DNA of 64,000 nt from Zobellia russellii (GCF_018728565.1 NZ_JACSOI010000001.1:248001-312000); one strand, 5' to 3'; positions 52,924-62,815 are shown, counted from the first letter of the stretch. Numbers and translations: made by a program. Notes: generated by a model not told the origin, from the letters alone.

Positions 52924-53469
52924 CTATGCGTGCTGTTCTTCGTGTTTACCTTCTTTAATTTCTTCTACCAGTTTTGAATTAAAGGCTGGTAAATCATCAG
53001 GATTTCTACTGGTTACAAACCCTTGGTCTACTACTACTTCCTCATCTACCCAGTTCGCTCCAGCGTTTACTAAATCGTCCTTAATAGAATTAAAACTAGT
53101 CATTTTACGGCCTTTTACAACGTCTGCACTAATTAGTGTCCAAGCTGCATGACATATGGCTGCTACGGGCTTCTCTTGCTTAAAGAAGTCTCTTACGAAA
53201 GTTAATACTTTCTCTTCTCTTCTCAGCTTATCAGGGTTAATAACACCGCCAGGCAACATTAGTGCATTATAGTCTTCCGCAGTTACTTGATCTATGGTTT
53301 TATCCACTTTGTATGAGTTAGACCAATTGCCATTGGCCCATCCTTTGATTTCCCCTGATTCCAGACTCACGATATCTACCTGAAAGCCTTCTTTTTCCAT
53401 GGCTTCTTTTGGTGATTTTAATTCGCTTTCTTCAAATCCATTTGTAGCTAAAATTGCTATCCTCTTCAT
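52924..53469 (-). CDS. DJ-1/PfpI family protein
   Basis: The 181-residue protein has the PfpI fold: IAILATNGFEESELKSPKEAMEKEGF at the start, LMLPGGVINPDKLR and nucleophile elbow AAICHAAW with Cys106 and His107. Members include deglycases/glyoxalase-like enzymes and general stress proteins; the YhbO/PfpI type fits length and motifs. It is a single gene with a strong terminator. Confidence 0.92.
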   Translation of the reverse strand: MKRIAILATNGFEESELKSPKEAMEKEGFQVDIVSLESGEIKGWANGNWSNSYKVDKTIDQVTAEDYNALMLPGGVINPDKLRREEKVLTFVRDFFKQEKPVAAICHAAWTLISADVVKGRKMTSFNSIKDDLVNAGANWVDEEVVVDQGFVTSRNPDDLPAFNSKLVEEIKEGKHEEQHA

Positions 53470-53561
53470 ATGTATAATTTTTTAATGATTATTAATTTAT
53501 TATACTGCAAGATACCGGTTAATAGCAGTTTGCATTGACGGAAAACAAATGGATACTTGCT

Positions 53562-54032
53562 CTATTGATAAGATTGCAAATGACGGATTACTTCAGTTAA
53601 ACATCGATCAAGTTCCTTTTTAATTTCGGTTTCCCAAAATCGAAATACCTTATAACCTAAGCGCTCTAACTCTTCATTGACTTCCCCGTCCCGCTGAATG
53701 TTCCGTTCTATTTTAGCAATCCAAAATTCTCTATTGGTCTTTACCTTTGGTTTTCTTTCCTCCCAGTTGTGGCCATGCCAATACTCACCATCTATAAAAA
53801 TGACGGTTTTATATTTTTTTAGGACGATATCCGGTTTACCGATCAACTTTTTGTAATCTATGCGATAGCGGTACCCGGCCGCATAAAGCGCCTTTCTAAA
53901 TGCCAGTTCCGGTTTTGTGTTCTTGCCCCTGATTTTACTCATAATCTTAGAACGCTTGGGCGTAGTATAGAAACCCGATTCCTCGTTAAAACGGGGAACT
54001 TTAATTCGCTCTTTAGGATAGTCTTTGGGCAT
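53562..54032 (-). CDS. vsr: Vsr-like very short patch repair endonuclease, zinc ligands missing
   Basis: The 156-residue protein has the Vsr core: RSKIMSKIRGKNTKPELAFRKAL (Glu42), GKPDIVLKKYKTVIFIDGEYWHGHNWE (Asp68, His86, His88) and FWIAKIERNIQRD. In the E. coli enzyme three Cys and one His bind a structural zinc. Here the corresponding positions are Glu83, Trp90 and Thr135, so no zinc site of that kind. No dcm-type cytosine methylase is in the window, although Vsr usually accompanies one. Function could be T:G mismatch nicking or something else. Confidence 0.82.
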   Translation of the reverse strand: MPKDYPKERIKVPRFNEESGFYTTPKRSKIMSKIRGKNTKPELAFRKALYAAGYRYRIDYKKLIGKPDIVLKKYKTVIFIDGEYWHGHNWEERKPKVKTNREFWIAKIERNIQRDGEVNEELERLGYKVFRFWETEIKKELDRCLTEVIRHLQSYQ

Positions 54033-54045
54033 AGTTTAAAATAAC

Positions 54046-54082
54046 AAAAAATCCCAAACTCCTAAAATAGGTGCTTGGGATT
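54046..54082 (-). terminator. intrinsic terminator downstream of sdhB
   Basis: AATCCCAA (54050-54057) pairs with TTGGGATT (54075-54082), with a further inner stem (CTCCTA/TAGGTG-like). On the minus strand a TTTTTG tail follows. It is placed 39 bp after the sdhB stop. Confidence 0.75.
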
Positions 54083-54120
54083 TTAAATATTATAAAGTGT
54101 GTTTAGTACTTGTATAAAGG

Positions 54121-54867
54121 TTATCCTTTTGTAGTAGCGCTTAAATATTCACGGTTCATACGGGCAATGTTCTCTAATGAAATTCCTTTAGGACATTCCA
54201 CTTCACACGCTCCGGTGTTAGTACAGTTACCAAAACCTTCCAAATCCATTTGGCGTACCATATTTTGAACACGATCAACGGCTTCTACTTGCCCCTGGGG
54301 CAACAAAGCAAATTGCGATACTTTTGCCGATGTAAATAACATGGCGCTGGCATTTTTACAAGCTGCTACACATGCTCCACAACCAATACAAGTTGCTGCA
54401 TCCATTGCTTCATCTGCCGCATGCTTGTTAATAGGAATAGCATTGGCATCTACCGTATTACCTGAAGTATTTACAGAGATATATCCACCAGCCTGTTGAA
54501 TTCTATCAAAAGAACTTCTATCTACTACCAAATCATTGATAACCGGAAAGGCCGTTGCACGAAATGGCTCAATAACAATAGTATCGCCATCTTTGAACTT
54601 ACGCATATGCAACTGACATGTAGTTACCAAACGGTCTGGACCATGAGGCTCACCATTTATTTGCAATGAACAAGCACCACAAATTCCTTCACGACAGTCA
54701 TGGTCAAATTGTACCGGCTCGTCTCCTTTGTTGATCAGTTCTTCATTAAGAACATCCAACATTTCAAGAAAAGACATATCGCCTTCTATACCTTTAATAG
54801 GATAGTCTACAAGTTCACCTTTGGACTTAGCATCTTTTTGACGCCATATTTTTAAGTTAAGCTTCAT
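54121..54867 (-). CDS. sdhB: succinate dehydrogenase iron-sulfur subunit
   Basis: The 248-residue protein has the plant-type [2Fe-2S] motif [17 protein letters not shown]...TCQ and two ferredoxin-type motifs, [13 protein letters not shown] and [14 protein letters not shown], for the [4Fe-4S] and [3Fe-4S] clusters. It passes electrons from the SdhA flavin to quinone at SdhC. It lies 6 bp after sdhA in the sdhCAB row and is followed by a terminator. Confidence 0.96.
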   Translation of the reverse strand: MKLNLKIWRQKDAKSKGELVDYPIKGIEGDMSFLEMLDVLNEELINKGDEPVQFDHDCREGICGACSLQINGEPHGPDRLVTTCQLHMRKFKDGDTIVIEPFRATAFPVINDLVVDRSSFDRIQQAGGYISVNTSGNTVDANAIPINKHAADEAMDAATCIGCGACVAACKNASAMLFTSAKVSQFALLPQGQVEAVDRVQNMVRQMDLEGFGNCTNTGACEVECPKGISLENIARMNREYLSATTKG

Positions 54868-54873
54868 AGCTAT

Positions 54874-56877
54874 TTATTTATAACTTCTTGTCTTCAATTC
54901 AATATTCTCGTACACCAACTCCTCTTTATGCAACACGGCATCTTTAGGTTCTCCTTTGTATTCCCAAGCGGAAACAAATTTAAAGTTCTCATCGTCACGT
55001 AGCGCTTCACCTTCTGCAGTTTGGTATTCCTCCCTAAAGTGACCTCCACAAGATTCGTTTCTGGTTAGGGCATCTTTAGCGAACAATTCTCCTAGTTCCA
55101 AGAAATCTGCAACACGACCCGCTTTTTCAAGCTCTTGGTTCATGCCGTCTGCTTTTCCTGGTATTTTTACATTTGCCCAGAAATCGGCACGTAGTGCAGA
55201 AATTTCATCAATGGCTATTTGTAAATCTTTGGCGTTTCTGGCCATACCACACTTATCCCACATGATCTTACCTAGTTTCTTATGGTAATAATCTACAGAG
55301 TGCTGTCCGCTACCGGACATTAATTTGTTCAACCTTTCTTTAACCGCAGTTTCTGCAGCGTCAAACTCCGCAGAATCCGTTGGGATGGCTCCCGTTCTAA
55401 TATCTTTGGATAGGTAATCTCCAATTGTATAAGGCAATACAAAATAGCCATCTGCAAGTCCTTGCATTAATGCGGAAGCCCCTAAACGGTTGGCTCCGTG
55501 ATCGCTAAAATTAGCTTCACCTGCACAATAACATCCTTCTATAGTGGTCTGTAAGTTATAATCTACCCAAAGACCGCCCATGGTATAGTGAACCGCTGGG
55601 TAAATCATCATTGGGGTTTCATACGGATTCTCATCTACGATTTTCTCGTACATCTGAAAAAGGTTTCCGTATTTAGCCTCGATTACTTTTTTACCTAAGC
55701 GTGTAATTTCCTTGTCATCGGCATTTTTAATACCGTGTGTAAGCGCTTCCTCTTTACCGTAACGTTGAATTGCCGAAGCAAAATCCAAATAAACGGCCTC
55801 TCCCGTCTTGTTCACTCCAAAACCGGCATCACAACGTTCTTTGGCCGCACGTGAAGCCACGTCACGAGGCACCAAGTTTCCAAAAGCAGGATATCTTCGC
55901 TCTAGGTAGTAATCGCGATCTTCTTCTTTAAGCTGAATAGGTTTTAATTTCCCTTCCCTGATCGCAACTGCATCATCAATACGTTTTGGCACCCAAATAC
56001 GACCGTCATTACGGAGCGACTCGGACATTAACGTTAATTTAGATTGATGGTCACCTGAAACCGGAATACAAGTAGGGTGAATCTGGGTAAAACATGGATT
56101 TGCAAAGAACGCTCCTTTACGGTGTGCTCTCCAAGCGGCCATTACGTTACTTCCCATAGCGTTGGTAGATAGGAAGAATACGTTTCCGTAACCTCCGGTA
56201 GCCAAAACCACGGCGTGGGCCGAATGACGCTCAATTTCACCGGTAACCAAGTTACGGGCAATGATACCTCTTGCTTTTCCATCAACAAGTACCAAATCCA
56301 TCATTTCATGACGGTTGAACGATTGTATTTTACCTCTATTAATTTGTCTGTTCATGGCCGCATAGGCACCTAATAAAAGCTGCTGCCCTGTTTGTCCTTT
56401 TGCATAAAACGTACGCGACACCAGTACACCACCAAAAGAACGGTTGTCCAACAATCCACCATATTCTCTTGCAAAAGGAACCCCTTGCGCAACACATTGG
56501 TCAATAATATTGGCCGATTCTTCTGCCAAACGATAAACGTTGGCCTCACGAGAACGGTAATCGCCCCCTTTTATAGTATCATAAAAAAGACGGTAGGCAC
56601 TATCGCCATCACCTTGATAGTTTTTTGCTGCGTTAATACCACCCTGAGCGGCAATAGAGTGCGCTCTACGCGGTGAATCTTGGTAGCAAAATGTTTTTAC
56701 GTTATAGCCTAACTCTGCTAAAGTAGCAGCGGCAGAACCACCTGCAAGCCCAGTTCCCACAACTATAATATCAATATTACGTTTGTTGGCAGGGTTTACC
56801 AGGTTAATATCGTTTTTATGTTGGGTCCATTTAGCGGCCAATGGCCCTTTTGGAACTTTTGAATCCAATATGCCCAT
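54874..56877 (-). CDS. sdhA: succinate dehydrogenase flavoprotein subunit
   Basis: The 667-residue protein has the FAD-binding [19 protein letters not shown] motif, the covalent-flavin region [27 protein letters not shown], the catalytic GQLY-like and [10 protein letters not shown] segments, and a C-terminal helical domain. It oxidises succinate to fumarate. Length and composition are typical of Bacteroidota enzymes that resemble the epsilonproteobacterial fumarate reductase type (class B). It lies 2 bp after sdhC. Confidence 0.96.
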   Translation of the reverse strand: MGILDSKVPKGPLAAKWTQHKNDINLVNPANKRNIDIIVVGTGLAGGSAAATLAELGYNVKTFCYQDSPRRAHSIAAQGGINAAKNYQGDGDSAYRLFYDTIKGGDYRSREANVYRLAEESANIIDQCVAQGVPFAREYGGLLDNRSFGGVLVSRTFYAKGQTGQQLLLGAYAAMNRQINRGKIQSFNRHEMMDLVLVDGKARGIIARNLVTGEIERHSAHAVVLATGGYGNVFFLSTNAMGSNVMAAWRAHRKGAFFANPCFTQIHPTCIPVSGDHQSKLTLMSESLRNDGRIWVPKRIDDAVAIREGKLKPIQLKEEDRDYYLERRYPAFGNLVPRDVASRAAKERCDAGFGVNKTGEAVYLDFASAIQRYGKEEALTHGIKNADDKEITRLGKKVIEAKYGNLFQMYEKIVDENPYETPMMIYPAVHYTMGGLWVDYNLQTTIEGCYCAGEANFSDHGANRLGASALMQGLADGYFVLPYTIGDYLSKDIRTGAIPTDSAEFDAAETAVKERLNKLMSGSGQHSVDYYHKKLGKIMWDKCGMARNAKDLQIAIDEISALRADFWANVKIPGKADGMNQELEKAGRVADFLELGELFAKDALTRNESCGGHFREEYQTAEGEALRDDENFKFVSAWEYKGEPKDAVLHKEELVYENIELKTRSYK

Positions 56878-56879
56878 AA

Positions 56880-57548
56880 TTAATGTGTTATTGGGTTAAA
56901 ATGATGGTAAAGAGCGATAAAAATAAATCCTAATGGAATTACTATCGAGTATATTTTAGTGAAAGTCTGAATGCCTGCAGAGTACTTGTTGTTCACCCCT
57001 ACCGACTGAAAAGACGAAGCAAAACCGTGCCATAGGTGCAATGATAACAGTACAAAAGAAATCACATAAAGAATAGTTCTCAAGAACGGCTCAAACTTTT
57101 CTACGGTTTCCGCATAGTAACGTGTTGGGTCTTCAGGATTTACCTCAATGTATTTGTATGCCATTTCGTGTACCCAAAAATCGTACAAGTGTAATCCAAG
57201 AAAAGCAAGGACCACCAAACCGGTTATGATCATGTTTCTGGACATCCAGGAAGAATTGGCTCCACCGTTGTACTTCTTGTACTTTACGGCTCTTGCCTTG
57301 TTATTCTTTAGTTCAAGTGCAATACCCATAACAAAGTGAACTACTACACCGGCTATAAGTACGGGCTGCAAGATGTACTGCACTAAACCATTGTAACCCA
57401 TAAAATGCGACCACTCGTTAAAAGTATCGGGCGCAATTACCGAAGTAATGTTAATGACAAAGTGTTGCAAAAGAAAAAAGACCAAAAAAAGACCCGATAG
57501 GGCCATGACCACTTTTCGGGCTATCGAAGATTTTATCAATCCGCTCAT
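56880..57548 (-). CDS. sdhC: succinate dehydrogenase cytochrome b subunit
   Basis: From ATG 57548 the product has 222 residues (upstream in-frame starts would add 13 residues without family support). Five membrane segments and conserved His residues ([47 protein letters not shown]) fit the single-subunit, two-haem cytochrome b of class B succinate:quinone oxidoreductases. There is no sdhD, in line with that class. It is the first gene of sdhCAB. Confidence 0.94.
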   Translation of the reverse strand: MSGLIKSSIARKVVMALSGLFLVFFLLQHFVINITSVIAPDTFNEWSHFMGYNGLVQYILQPVLIAGVVVHFVMGIALELKNNKARAVKYKKYNGGANSSWMSRNMIITGLVVLAFLGLHLYDFWVHEMAYKYIEVNPEDPTRYYAETVEKFEPFLRTILYVISFVLLSLHLWHGFASSFQSVGVNNKYSAGIQTFTKIYSIVIPLGFIFIALYHHFNPITH

Positions 57549-57584
57549 TTTATAATAAGTTGGAGTTAGTTTAAAGACTGTAGA

Positions 57585-57616
57585 CAAAATTAGGGCATAA
57601 GCTTGGCTTTAACAAA
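57585..57616 (-). promoter_or_regulatory. sdhCAB promoter
   Basis: On the minus strand TTTG (complement of 57613-57616), 20 bp, then TAATTTTG (complement of 57585-57592). Both boxes and spacing fit the Bacteroidota primary sigma consensus exactly, and the leader to the sdhC ATG would be about 30 nt. Confidence 0.65.
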
Positions 57617-57807
57617 CTTTGAGTCTCTTTAGTAAAGTATTTAGAAACGTTTTAAGCAAGGCCTTCACGCCTTTCTCCAGATTTTTCAACTTCCCGTTAG
57701 ATTTTAAAATAGAATACTTTATTCTTCAATTTTTAACTTCCAGTTTCCGCATATCCATTTTTTGAACGATATTAAGGTCTTAAATTACCACAGACTTATA
57801 TTTTAAT

Positions 57808-58698
57808 ATGGATATTGGCCTCCTTTCAGTTAGTATGAATGTCTACTCAACTAGTAGAATAGCAGACGAAGCCAAAAAATTAGGGCACTACATAGAATGG
57901 GTAGACCATACCCAATGTTCCGTAAAAATTAATACAGCCCAACCTCAGGTACTTTTTCGTCAAGAAAACATAATAGACGCTTTTGACGCTATTATACCCC
58001 GTATAGGCTCTAAGGTCACCAACCATGGCGTAGCCGTTGTTAAGCAATTTGAAATGAACAAAGTGTTCAGTACCGCGCACTCTACAGGTATTTATAAAGC
58101 AAGAAACAAGGCCAAAGCGTTACTTTTACTATCCAACAAAGGAATTCCCGTACCCGAAACCCTCCTTTCCATAGACCCGGATAATATTGAACAACAAATT
58201 GAACTTCTTGGCGGCGCACCCCTTATCATTAAACTAGAAGAAGGTACACATGGCCTTGGGGTTATTTTAGCGGAAACCAAAAAATCGGCAAAATCCATTA
58301 TAGACACTTTTTACAAAATGGGAACCGGCATTTTTATGCAGGAGTTCATTGAGGAAAGTAAAGGCGAGGATATTCGGGTTTTTGTAGTTGGCAACAAGGT
58401 GGTGGCCAGTATGAAACGCACCAGCGGAAAAGACGAGTTTCGCTCCAATTTACACCGTGGTGGCAGCAGCCAAGCCGTAAAACTCTCCCCCAAAGAAGAA
58501 GCAATGGCAATAAATGCCACTAAATATATTGGTTTAGGCGTATCGGGCGTAGATTTGATACGTTCAAAAAAAGGTCCGTTACTTTTGGAGGTAAATGCTT
58601 CACCTGGATTGCAGGGCATTGAAGCAGCAACCGGAGTAAACGTTGCCAAAGAAATTGTACAGTTTGTAGAACAAAATTGCCTTAAGAGAAGACGATAA
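57808..58698 (+). CDS. rimK: RimK-like ATP-grasp glutamate ligase
   Basis: The 296-residue protein matches the RimK family: N-terminal domain (MDIGLLSVSMNVYSTSRIADEA), DAIIPRIGSKVTNHGVAVVKQFE, ATP-grasp PLIIKLEEGTHGLGVILAE, IFMQEFIEESKGEDIRVFVVGNKVVASMKRTS and LLLEVNASPGLQGIEAATG. It would add glutamate residues to the C-terminus of ribosomal protein S6 or a related target. The following gene is an acylase-like zinc hydrolase, an arrangement that suggests a reversible modification pair. Confidence 0.92.
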   Translation: MDIGLLSVSMNVYSTSRIADEAKKLGHYIEWVDHTQCSVKINTAQPQVLFRQENIIDAFDAIIPRIGSKVTNHGVAVVKQFEMNKVFSTAHSTGIYKARNKAKALLLLSNKGIPVPETLLSIDPDNIEQQIELLGGAPLIIKLEEGTHGLGVILAETKKSAKSIIDTFYKMGTGIFMQEFIEESKGEDIRVFVVGNKVVASMKRTSGKDEFRSNLHRGGSSQAVKLSPKEEAMAINATKYIGLGVSGVDLIRSKKGPLLLEVNASPGLQGIEAATGVNVAKEIVQFVEQNCLKRRR

Positions 58699-58739
58699 CC
58701 TCTTATACTTCAAGAAAAAAAAGAACATCACAATACCAA

Positions 58740-59729
58740 ATGGAAAACAACAAAACCATAACTATAGAAGGCGAAAGCGTTAAACCTGGAGAATCCAAAT
58801 TATTAAATATTAGTATTGATAGGTTACCTACCGGGACTTTAATTGACATACCGGTGTATGTATTTAACTCAAAAAAACCGGGCCCTACACTCTTGGTACA
58901 AGCCGGCCTTCATGGCGATGAGATAAACGGTATTGAAATTGTACGGCGAATGCTGACCGAAAAACGATTCAATATTACCAGTGGTGCCGTAATTGCAGTG
59001 CCTATCCTAAACATTTTTGGATTTATCCATTATTCCAGGGATGTTCCTGATGGAAAAGACGTAAACCGAAGTTTTCCCGGTTCTAAAATTGGCTCCATGG
59101 CCGGCCGAATTGCATATCACTATACCTCAGCAATTCTATCTCAAGTAGATTATGGGATAGACTTGCATACAGGAGGAGGACAACGGCACAATTTTCCGCA
59201 AATAAGGTATACCGAAAAAGATGAGCAAAGCGAAGAACTGGCAAAGGTATTTAATGCTCCCATTTCCTTTTCATCCAAACTGATTAAGGGCTCCTTTAGG
59301 AATGCGGCCTTTCAAATGAAAATACCTACAGTGGTCTTTGAAGCAGGAGAAAGTATGCGGTTTGACAATCACGCTATTATTGAAGGAATGCAAGGTGTCC
59401 TGAACGTAATGAAGCACTTTGATATGATAGCAACTATTGAACCCAAATATATTGAACGGAACAATACGGTTCATTTGGGCAGCAGAAAGTGGTTACGGGC
59501 TCCTACCGCAGGAATGTTCGTTCCAAAAATAGAAAACGGCAGTAAAATCAAAAAAGGGCAGGTATTGGGTATCGTATCCGGACCCTATGCCAAACGGAGC
59601 AAAATAGTAAAAGCCCCATTCGACGGTTTGGTATTTTGCATCAATCACCAAGCGGTGGTCAATAGAGGTGATGCTCTTTTTCATATTGGCATGCCTACCA
59701 ACAAAGGCGTCATACAAGCCGATAGATAA
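58740..59729 (+). CDS. succinylglutamate desuccinylase/aspartoacylase family zinc hydrolase
   Basis: The 329-residue protein shows the M14-type zinc hydrolase core: LVQAGLHGDEINGIEIVRRML (HxxE), NRSFPGSKIGS and GIDLHTGGGQRHNFPQIRY (His), and a catalytic-type FEAGESMRFDN. A C-terminal beta-barrel (KGQVLGIVSG, FCINHQAVVNRGDALFHI) follows. It starts 41 bp after rimK on the same strand. It may remove or process glutamyl or acyl groups; its true substrate is unknown. Confidence 0.86.
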   Translation: MENNKTITIEGESVKPGESKLLNISIDRLPTGTLIDIPVYVFNSKKPGPTLLVQAGLHGDEINGIEIVRRMLTEKRFNITSGAVIAVPILNIFGFIHYSRDVPDGKDVNRSFPGSKIGSMAGRIAYHYTSAILSQVDYGIDLHTGGGQRHNFPQIRYTEKDEQSEELAKVFNAPISFSSKLIKGSFRNAAFQMKIPTVVFEAGESMRFDNHAIIEGMQGVLNVMKHFDMIATIEPKYIERNNTVHLGSRKWLRAPTAGMFVPKIENGSKIKKGQVLGIVSGPYAKRSKIVKAPFDGLVFCINHQAVVNRGDALFHIGMPTNKGVIQADR

Positions 59730-59991
59730 GGTTGGTGTTTATCCCATTTAAACTATGCTTCACCGACACATCAAAAAAGTTATCTCTCAGAATTTAAGAA
59801 ACGCCTACAAAAAAACCAACTAAGCAGTTTGTAAGCTATCCCTCTAATCGGAAAAAGCCTATAATATATGACGTTCATCTATGATTGAACAACAAAAAAC
59901 GGGACTTAACTTTAGCAGGAACATTTCCTTTTACACCTTTTACAAACTAGTTAGTCGGTTTCTTAACGTTTTAAAATCCGGCCGTGAATTT
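59730..59991. other. convergent intergenic region with operator-like motif
   Basis: No gene is apparent. The segment at 59942-59961 shares 18 of 20 bases with 28958-28977, and GACGTTCAT lies at 59870-59878. Both resemble regulatory boxes, although the region lies between two gene ends; it may be a relic of a lost gene's promoter. Confidence 0.35.
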
Positions 59992-60381
59992 CTATTTTTC
60001 CATATCCTCTAGTTGAATTTCGAGGGCTTTTGTAGAGAGCTGAACCTCAATAAAAGAAAGCACCAAAGAAACCATAAGCGCCAAAAGACTAATGCCAAAA
60101 ACCAGATTGGCCCAGAATCGCAATTCAACATAAATTAAACTCATGGTAATTACTGCCAATAAAAAACTGAATATTGCGGTGGCCTGCATATTCTTTATGA
60201 TAGATAGGCGTTTACGTAGCTTTTTTACTTGCAAAGCAATAGTAGGTGACGCCGTTTCTTCATACTTCTGATGAAGTTGCCTGATTAATGCCGCAATAGC
60301 CAAGTACCTAGCATTATAGGCCAGCATAGTCAATGATATGGCAGGAAAAAGTAATGCAGGTATACTTAAGGTAAGTTCCAT
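59992..60381 (-). CDS. DUF2721 family membrane protein
   Basis: The 129-residue protein has three membrane segments (IPALLFPAISLTMLAYNARYLAI, AIFSFLLAVITMSLIYV, LVFGISLLALMVSLVLSFIEV) and a basic middle loop (KLRKRLSIIK), the layout of the DUF2721 family. Function is unknown. It lies 2 bp after the ThuA gene on the minus strand and is almost certainly co-transcribed with it. Confidence 0.82.
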   Translation of the reverse strand: MELTLSIPALLFPAISLTMLAYNARYLAIAALIRQLHQKYEETASPTIALQVKKLRKRLSIIKNMQATAIFSFLLAVITMSLIYVELRFWANLVFGISLLALMVSLVLSFIEVQLSTKALEIQLEDMEK

Positions 60382-60383
60382 GA

Positions 60384-61358
60384 TTATTTTACGAACTTTC
60401 TAGAGCTTGTTTTATCGGCTGTGGGAAAATCTTCAGGAATGGATTGCGTTACCTTACCCGTAGCTGCCCACTCAGCTCCTCTAAGCATACTGGTCATAAA
60501 GCCTACACATTCCACGGAATAATCTACGTGTCCCATAATATTATGGAATATACGGCCTTTACCATATTCCAAAGTCATAAGCGCAGGCTCATGTCTACCG
60601 GTCCCTTTATTTTCTGGCTCCGAATAAGCCGTAGCCAAAATGGTCATATTCTCCGCAGGACCACGTAAACTGTTATATAACTCATCTTTGGTATGCAACC
60701 ACACTTTTGGCATTCCTTTGGTTATTGGATGGTCTTCCCTTATTTGAATCTGGTACTCACTTTGTGGACCGTGGGCACCGGCATTTCCGGGCGAATTATC
60801 ACGTATAAGTTTACCGGCATCATTATAATATACGTAGGGTCCGTCTTTTTCCGTACGGTCTCCCCAACCGCCCAAACCGATCATTTGATTGTAGGCTTCC
60901 CATTCAGGAAAAGAATTATCAGCAGCATGGAAAACCACTAGTCCGCCTCCTTTTTTGATGTATTTTTCAAATTTCTTCTGAGTGGCTTCCGGCCATGGAG
61001 CGGCGTTCCACCCAAAATTACAAATGACCAAATCATACTTTGAAAAATCAGGATTGTAATTTGGGTCCATTTGTGGTTTCTCCTTTGCTTCCGTTTTTGG
61101 AAGATTTGCAATAGGAAACTCAGAAATAAACTCATCGCCTTTCCATGTAAATGCTGAACGAGCCACCTCAACAGTGAATAACCCTGTATTCTCCATTTCG
61201 GTCTTCAACATATACGTAATCTTGGGCCACTCACCATGGTTGTTTTGACCATCAACGATAAGCGTTTTTATCTTTTTTGATGAAGGTGTTTGGGAAAAAA
61301 CGGTATTTGACACAAAAACCATAGAAAGTAATAAAACTAAAGTTCGAAAATTACGCAT
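60384..61358 (-). CDS. ThuA domain-containing secreted protein
   Basis: The 324-residue product has a signal peptide (LLLSMVFVSNTVFSQ) and a whole ThuA-like domain: TLIVDGQNNHGEWP, LVICNFGWNAAPWPEATQKKFEKYIKKGGGLVVFHAADNSFPEWEAYNQMIGLGGWG in pieces, and GRIFHNIMGHVDYSVECVGF. The class I glutamine-amidotransferase fold lacks a classical nucleophile Cys here. ThuA-like proteins are linked to sugar catabolism and, in Bacteroidota, to polysaccharide loci. It forms a two-gene unit with DUF2721. Confidence 0.88.
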   Translation of the reverse strand: MRNFRTLVLLLSMVFVSNTVFSQTPSSKKIKTLIVDGQNNHGEWPKITYMLKTEMENTGLFTVEVARSAFTWKGDEFISEFPIANLPKTEAKEKPQMDPNYNPDFSKYDLVICNFGWNAAPWPEATQKKFEKYIKKGGGLVVFHAADNSFPEWEAYNQMIGLGGWGDRTEKDGPYVYYNDAGKLIRDNSPGNAGAHGPQSEYQIQIREDHPITKGMPKVWLHTKDELYNSLRGPAENMTILATAYSEPENKGTGRHEPALMTLEYGKGRIFHNIMGHVDYSVECVGFMTSMLRGAEWAATGKVTQSIPEDFPTADKTSSRKFVK

Positions 61359-61469
61359 ATCATATATTTTGGATGCATAAATATAAGGGATTGTAGTTAA
61401 GTTTGGAAAAAAAGAAAAAGTATGTGCCTTATAAAGTTGTAAATTGAAATCTTAACCTAACAGTACCGA

Positions 61470-62627
61470 ATGACACCCTCTAATTTGAGATTTTCATCTA
61501 AACTTCCGAACGCAAAAACCACAATTTTCACTACGGTTGGAAATTTGGCGCGCAAACATAATGCGGTAGACCTCTCCCAAGGCTTCCCGAATTTTGAAGT
61601 AGATGATAAGTTAAAAAGTCTGGTTACGGATGCCATGCAAAGCGGACATAACCAATACGCCGCAATGCAAGGGTATTATGGCCTACGTGAAATCATCTCA
61701 CAAAAGATTGAAACACTGCATAACAGATCATATCATCCCGAGACTGAAATTACCGTTACGGTAGGTGCTACACAGGCTATATTTACGGCAATCACTGCTT
61801 TTGTTAATCACGGCGATGAAGTAATTGTTCTGAAACCGGCATACGATTGCTACGAACCGGCCATTACACTTAATGGGGGAGTACCAGTTTATGTGCAATT
61901 AGATGCCGATGGTTACCGAGTGAATTGGCAAGAGTTTAAAAACAAGCTTTCCGACAAAACCCGGATGGTCATCATAAACACACCCCACAACCCCAGCGGA
62001 CGCATTTTTTCTAAGGAGGATATGTTACAGCTACAAGACATTTTAAGACCGACCAATTGTATTGTTTTAAGTGATGAAGTATATGAACACATTGTTTTTG
62101 ATGGAAACGAACACCAAAGTGCATCCCGTTTTGAAGATTTAGCACAACGTAGTTTTGTCTGCGCCTCCTTTGGCAAAACCTTCCATGTTACCGGATGGAA
62201 AATAGGCTATTGTGCCGCACCTGAGGAATTAATGCATGAATTTAGAAAAACACATCAGTTTGCAGTGTTCTGTGTTGACCATCCTGTACAACGTGCTATG
62301 GCCGCATATTTAAAAAATGAGGAACACTATTTGAGCCTACCTTCATTTTATCAGAAAAAACGAAACTTATTTTTGGATGGACTAAAGGATTCCAAATTTA
62401 GATTTAAACCTTCCCAAGGCACCTACTTTCAACTTTTAGATTATACCAAAATTACAAATGAGAATGATGAGGATCTGGCTAAGCGCTTGATTATTGATTA
62501 CAAATTGGCCAGTATCCCTATCTCATCCTTTAATATGAAGAACAGGCAAGATGGTGTTTTACGGTTTTGTTTCGCTAAGAAAAACGAAACGCTGGAACGG
62601 GCCCTGGAAATCCTTAGGTTACTATAA
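61470..62627 (+). CDS. methionine aminotransferase (YbdL/kynurenine aminotransferase-like)
   Basis: The 385-residue fold-type I PLP enzyme has the DLSQGFPNFEVDDKL motif, TVGATQAIFTAITAFV, INTPHNPSGRIFSKEDM, VLSDEVYEHIVFD and the PLP lysine in FVCASFGKTFHVTGWKIGYC. It matches the class that transaminates methionine and aromatic amino acids, often used in methionine salvage. Single gene; the ATG is the first in frame. Confidence 0.92.
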   Translation: MTPSNLRFSSKLPNAKTTIFTTVGNLARKHNAVDLSQGFPNFEVDDKLKSLVTDAMQSGHNQYAAMQGYYGLREIISQKIETLHNRSYHPETEITVTVGATQAIFTAITAFVNHGDEVIVLKPAYDCYEPAITLNGGVPVYVQLDADGYRVNWQEFKNKLSDKTRMVIINTPHNPSGRIFSKEDMLQLQDILRPTNCIVLSDEVYEHIVFDGNEHQSASRFEDLAQRSFVCASFGKTFHVTGWKIGYCAAPEELMHEFRKTHQFAVFCVDHPVQRAMAAYLKNEEHYLSLPSFYQKKRNLFLDGLKDSKFRFKPSQGTYFQLLDYTKITNENDEDLAKRLIIDYKLASIPISSFNMKNRQDGVLRFCFAKKNETLERALEILRLL

Positions 62628-62659
62628 CCCAAATTTTACAATTCAAAAAAACAAGGCAT

Positions 62660-62690
62660 AAAAAAAGCGGCCTTTGGGTGAGCCACTTTT
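62660..62690. terminator. bidirectional terminator-like hairpin
   Basis: GCGGC (62667-62671) pairs with GCCAC (62682-62686, one G-U pair), with an A-run on the left and TTTTTC on the right. It can end the aminotransferase transcript and, on the minus strand, any transcript from 62.8 kb. Confidence 0.6.
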
Positions 62691-62713
62691 TCTAATTTCT
62701 TTTTCAAAAGCTT

Positions 62714-62815
62714 TTACAGCATAAATAACTTTCTTGTCAGCATTACGATTCCGCTGAAAAAATCATTCTTGTACACTTGAATTTCTTCTGTAGTTCGGTT
62801 AATTTGGGCTTCCAT
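62714..62815 (-). CDS. possible 33-aa small protein (weak)
   Basis: ATG at 62815 opens a 33-codon frame ending in TAA at 62716-62714. The peptide starts MEAQINRTTEEIQ and ends in a hydrophobic, basic tail (FSGIVMLTRKLFML). It is followed by a terminator-like hairpin 24 bp downstream. This is the only support. I recognise no family. Confidence 0.25.
   Translation of the reverse strand: MEAQINRTTEEIQVYKNDFFSGIVMLTRKLFML

Noticed and set aside
59755-59823. 22-codon frame after the acylase-like gene (starts MLHRHIKKV)
   Set aside because: Very short, no coupling or terminator support; probably chance.
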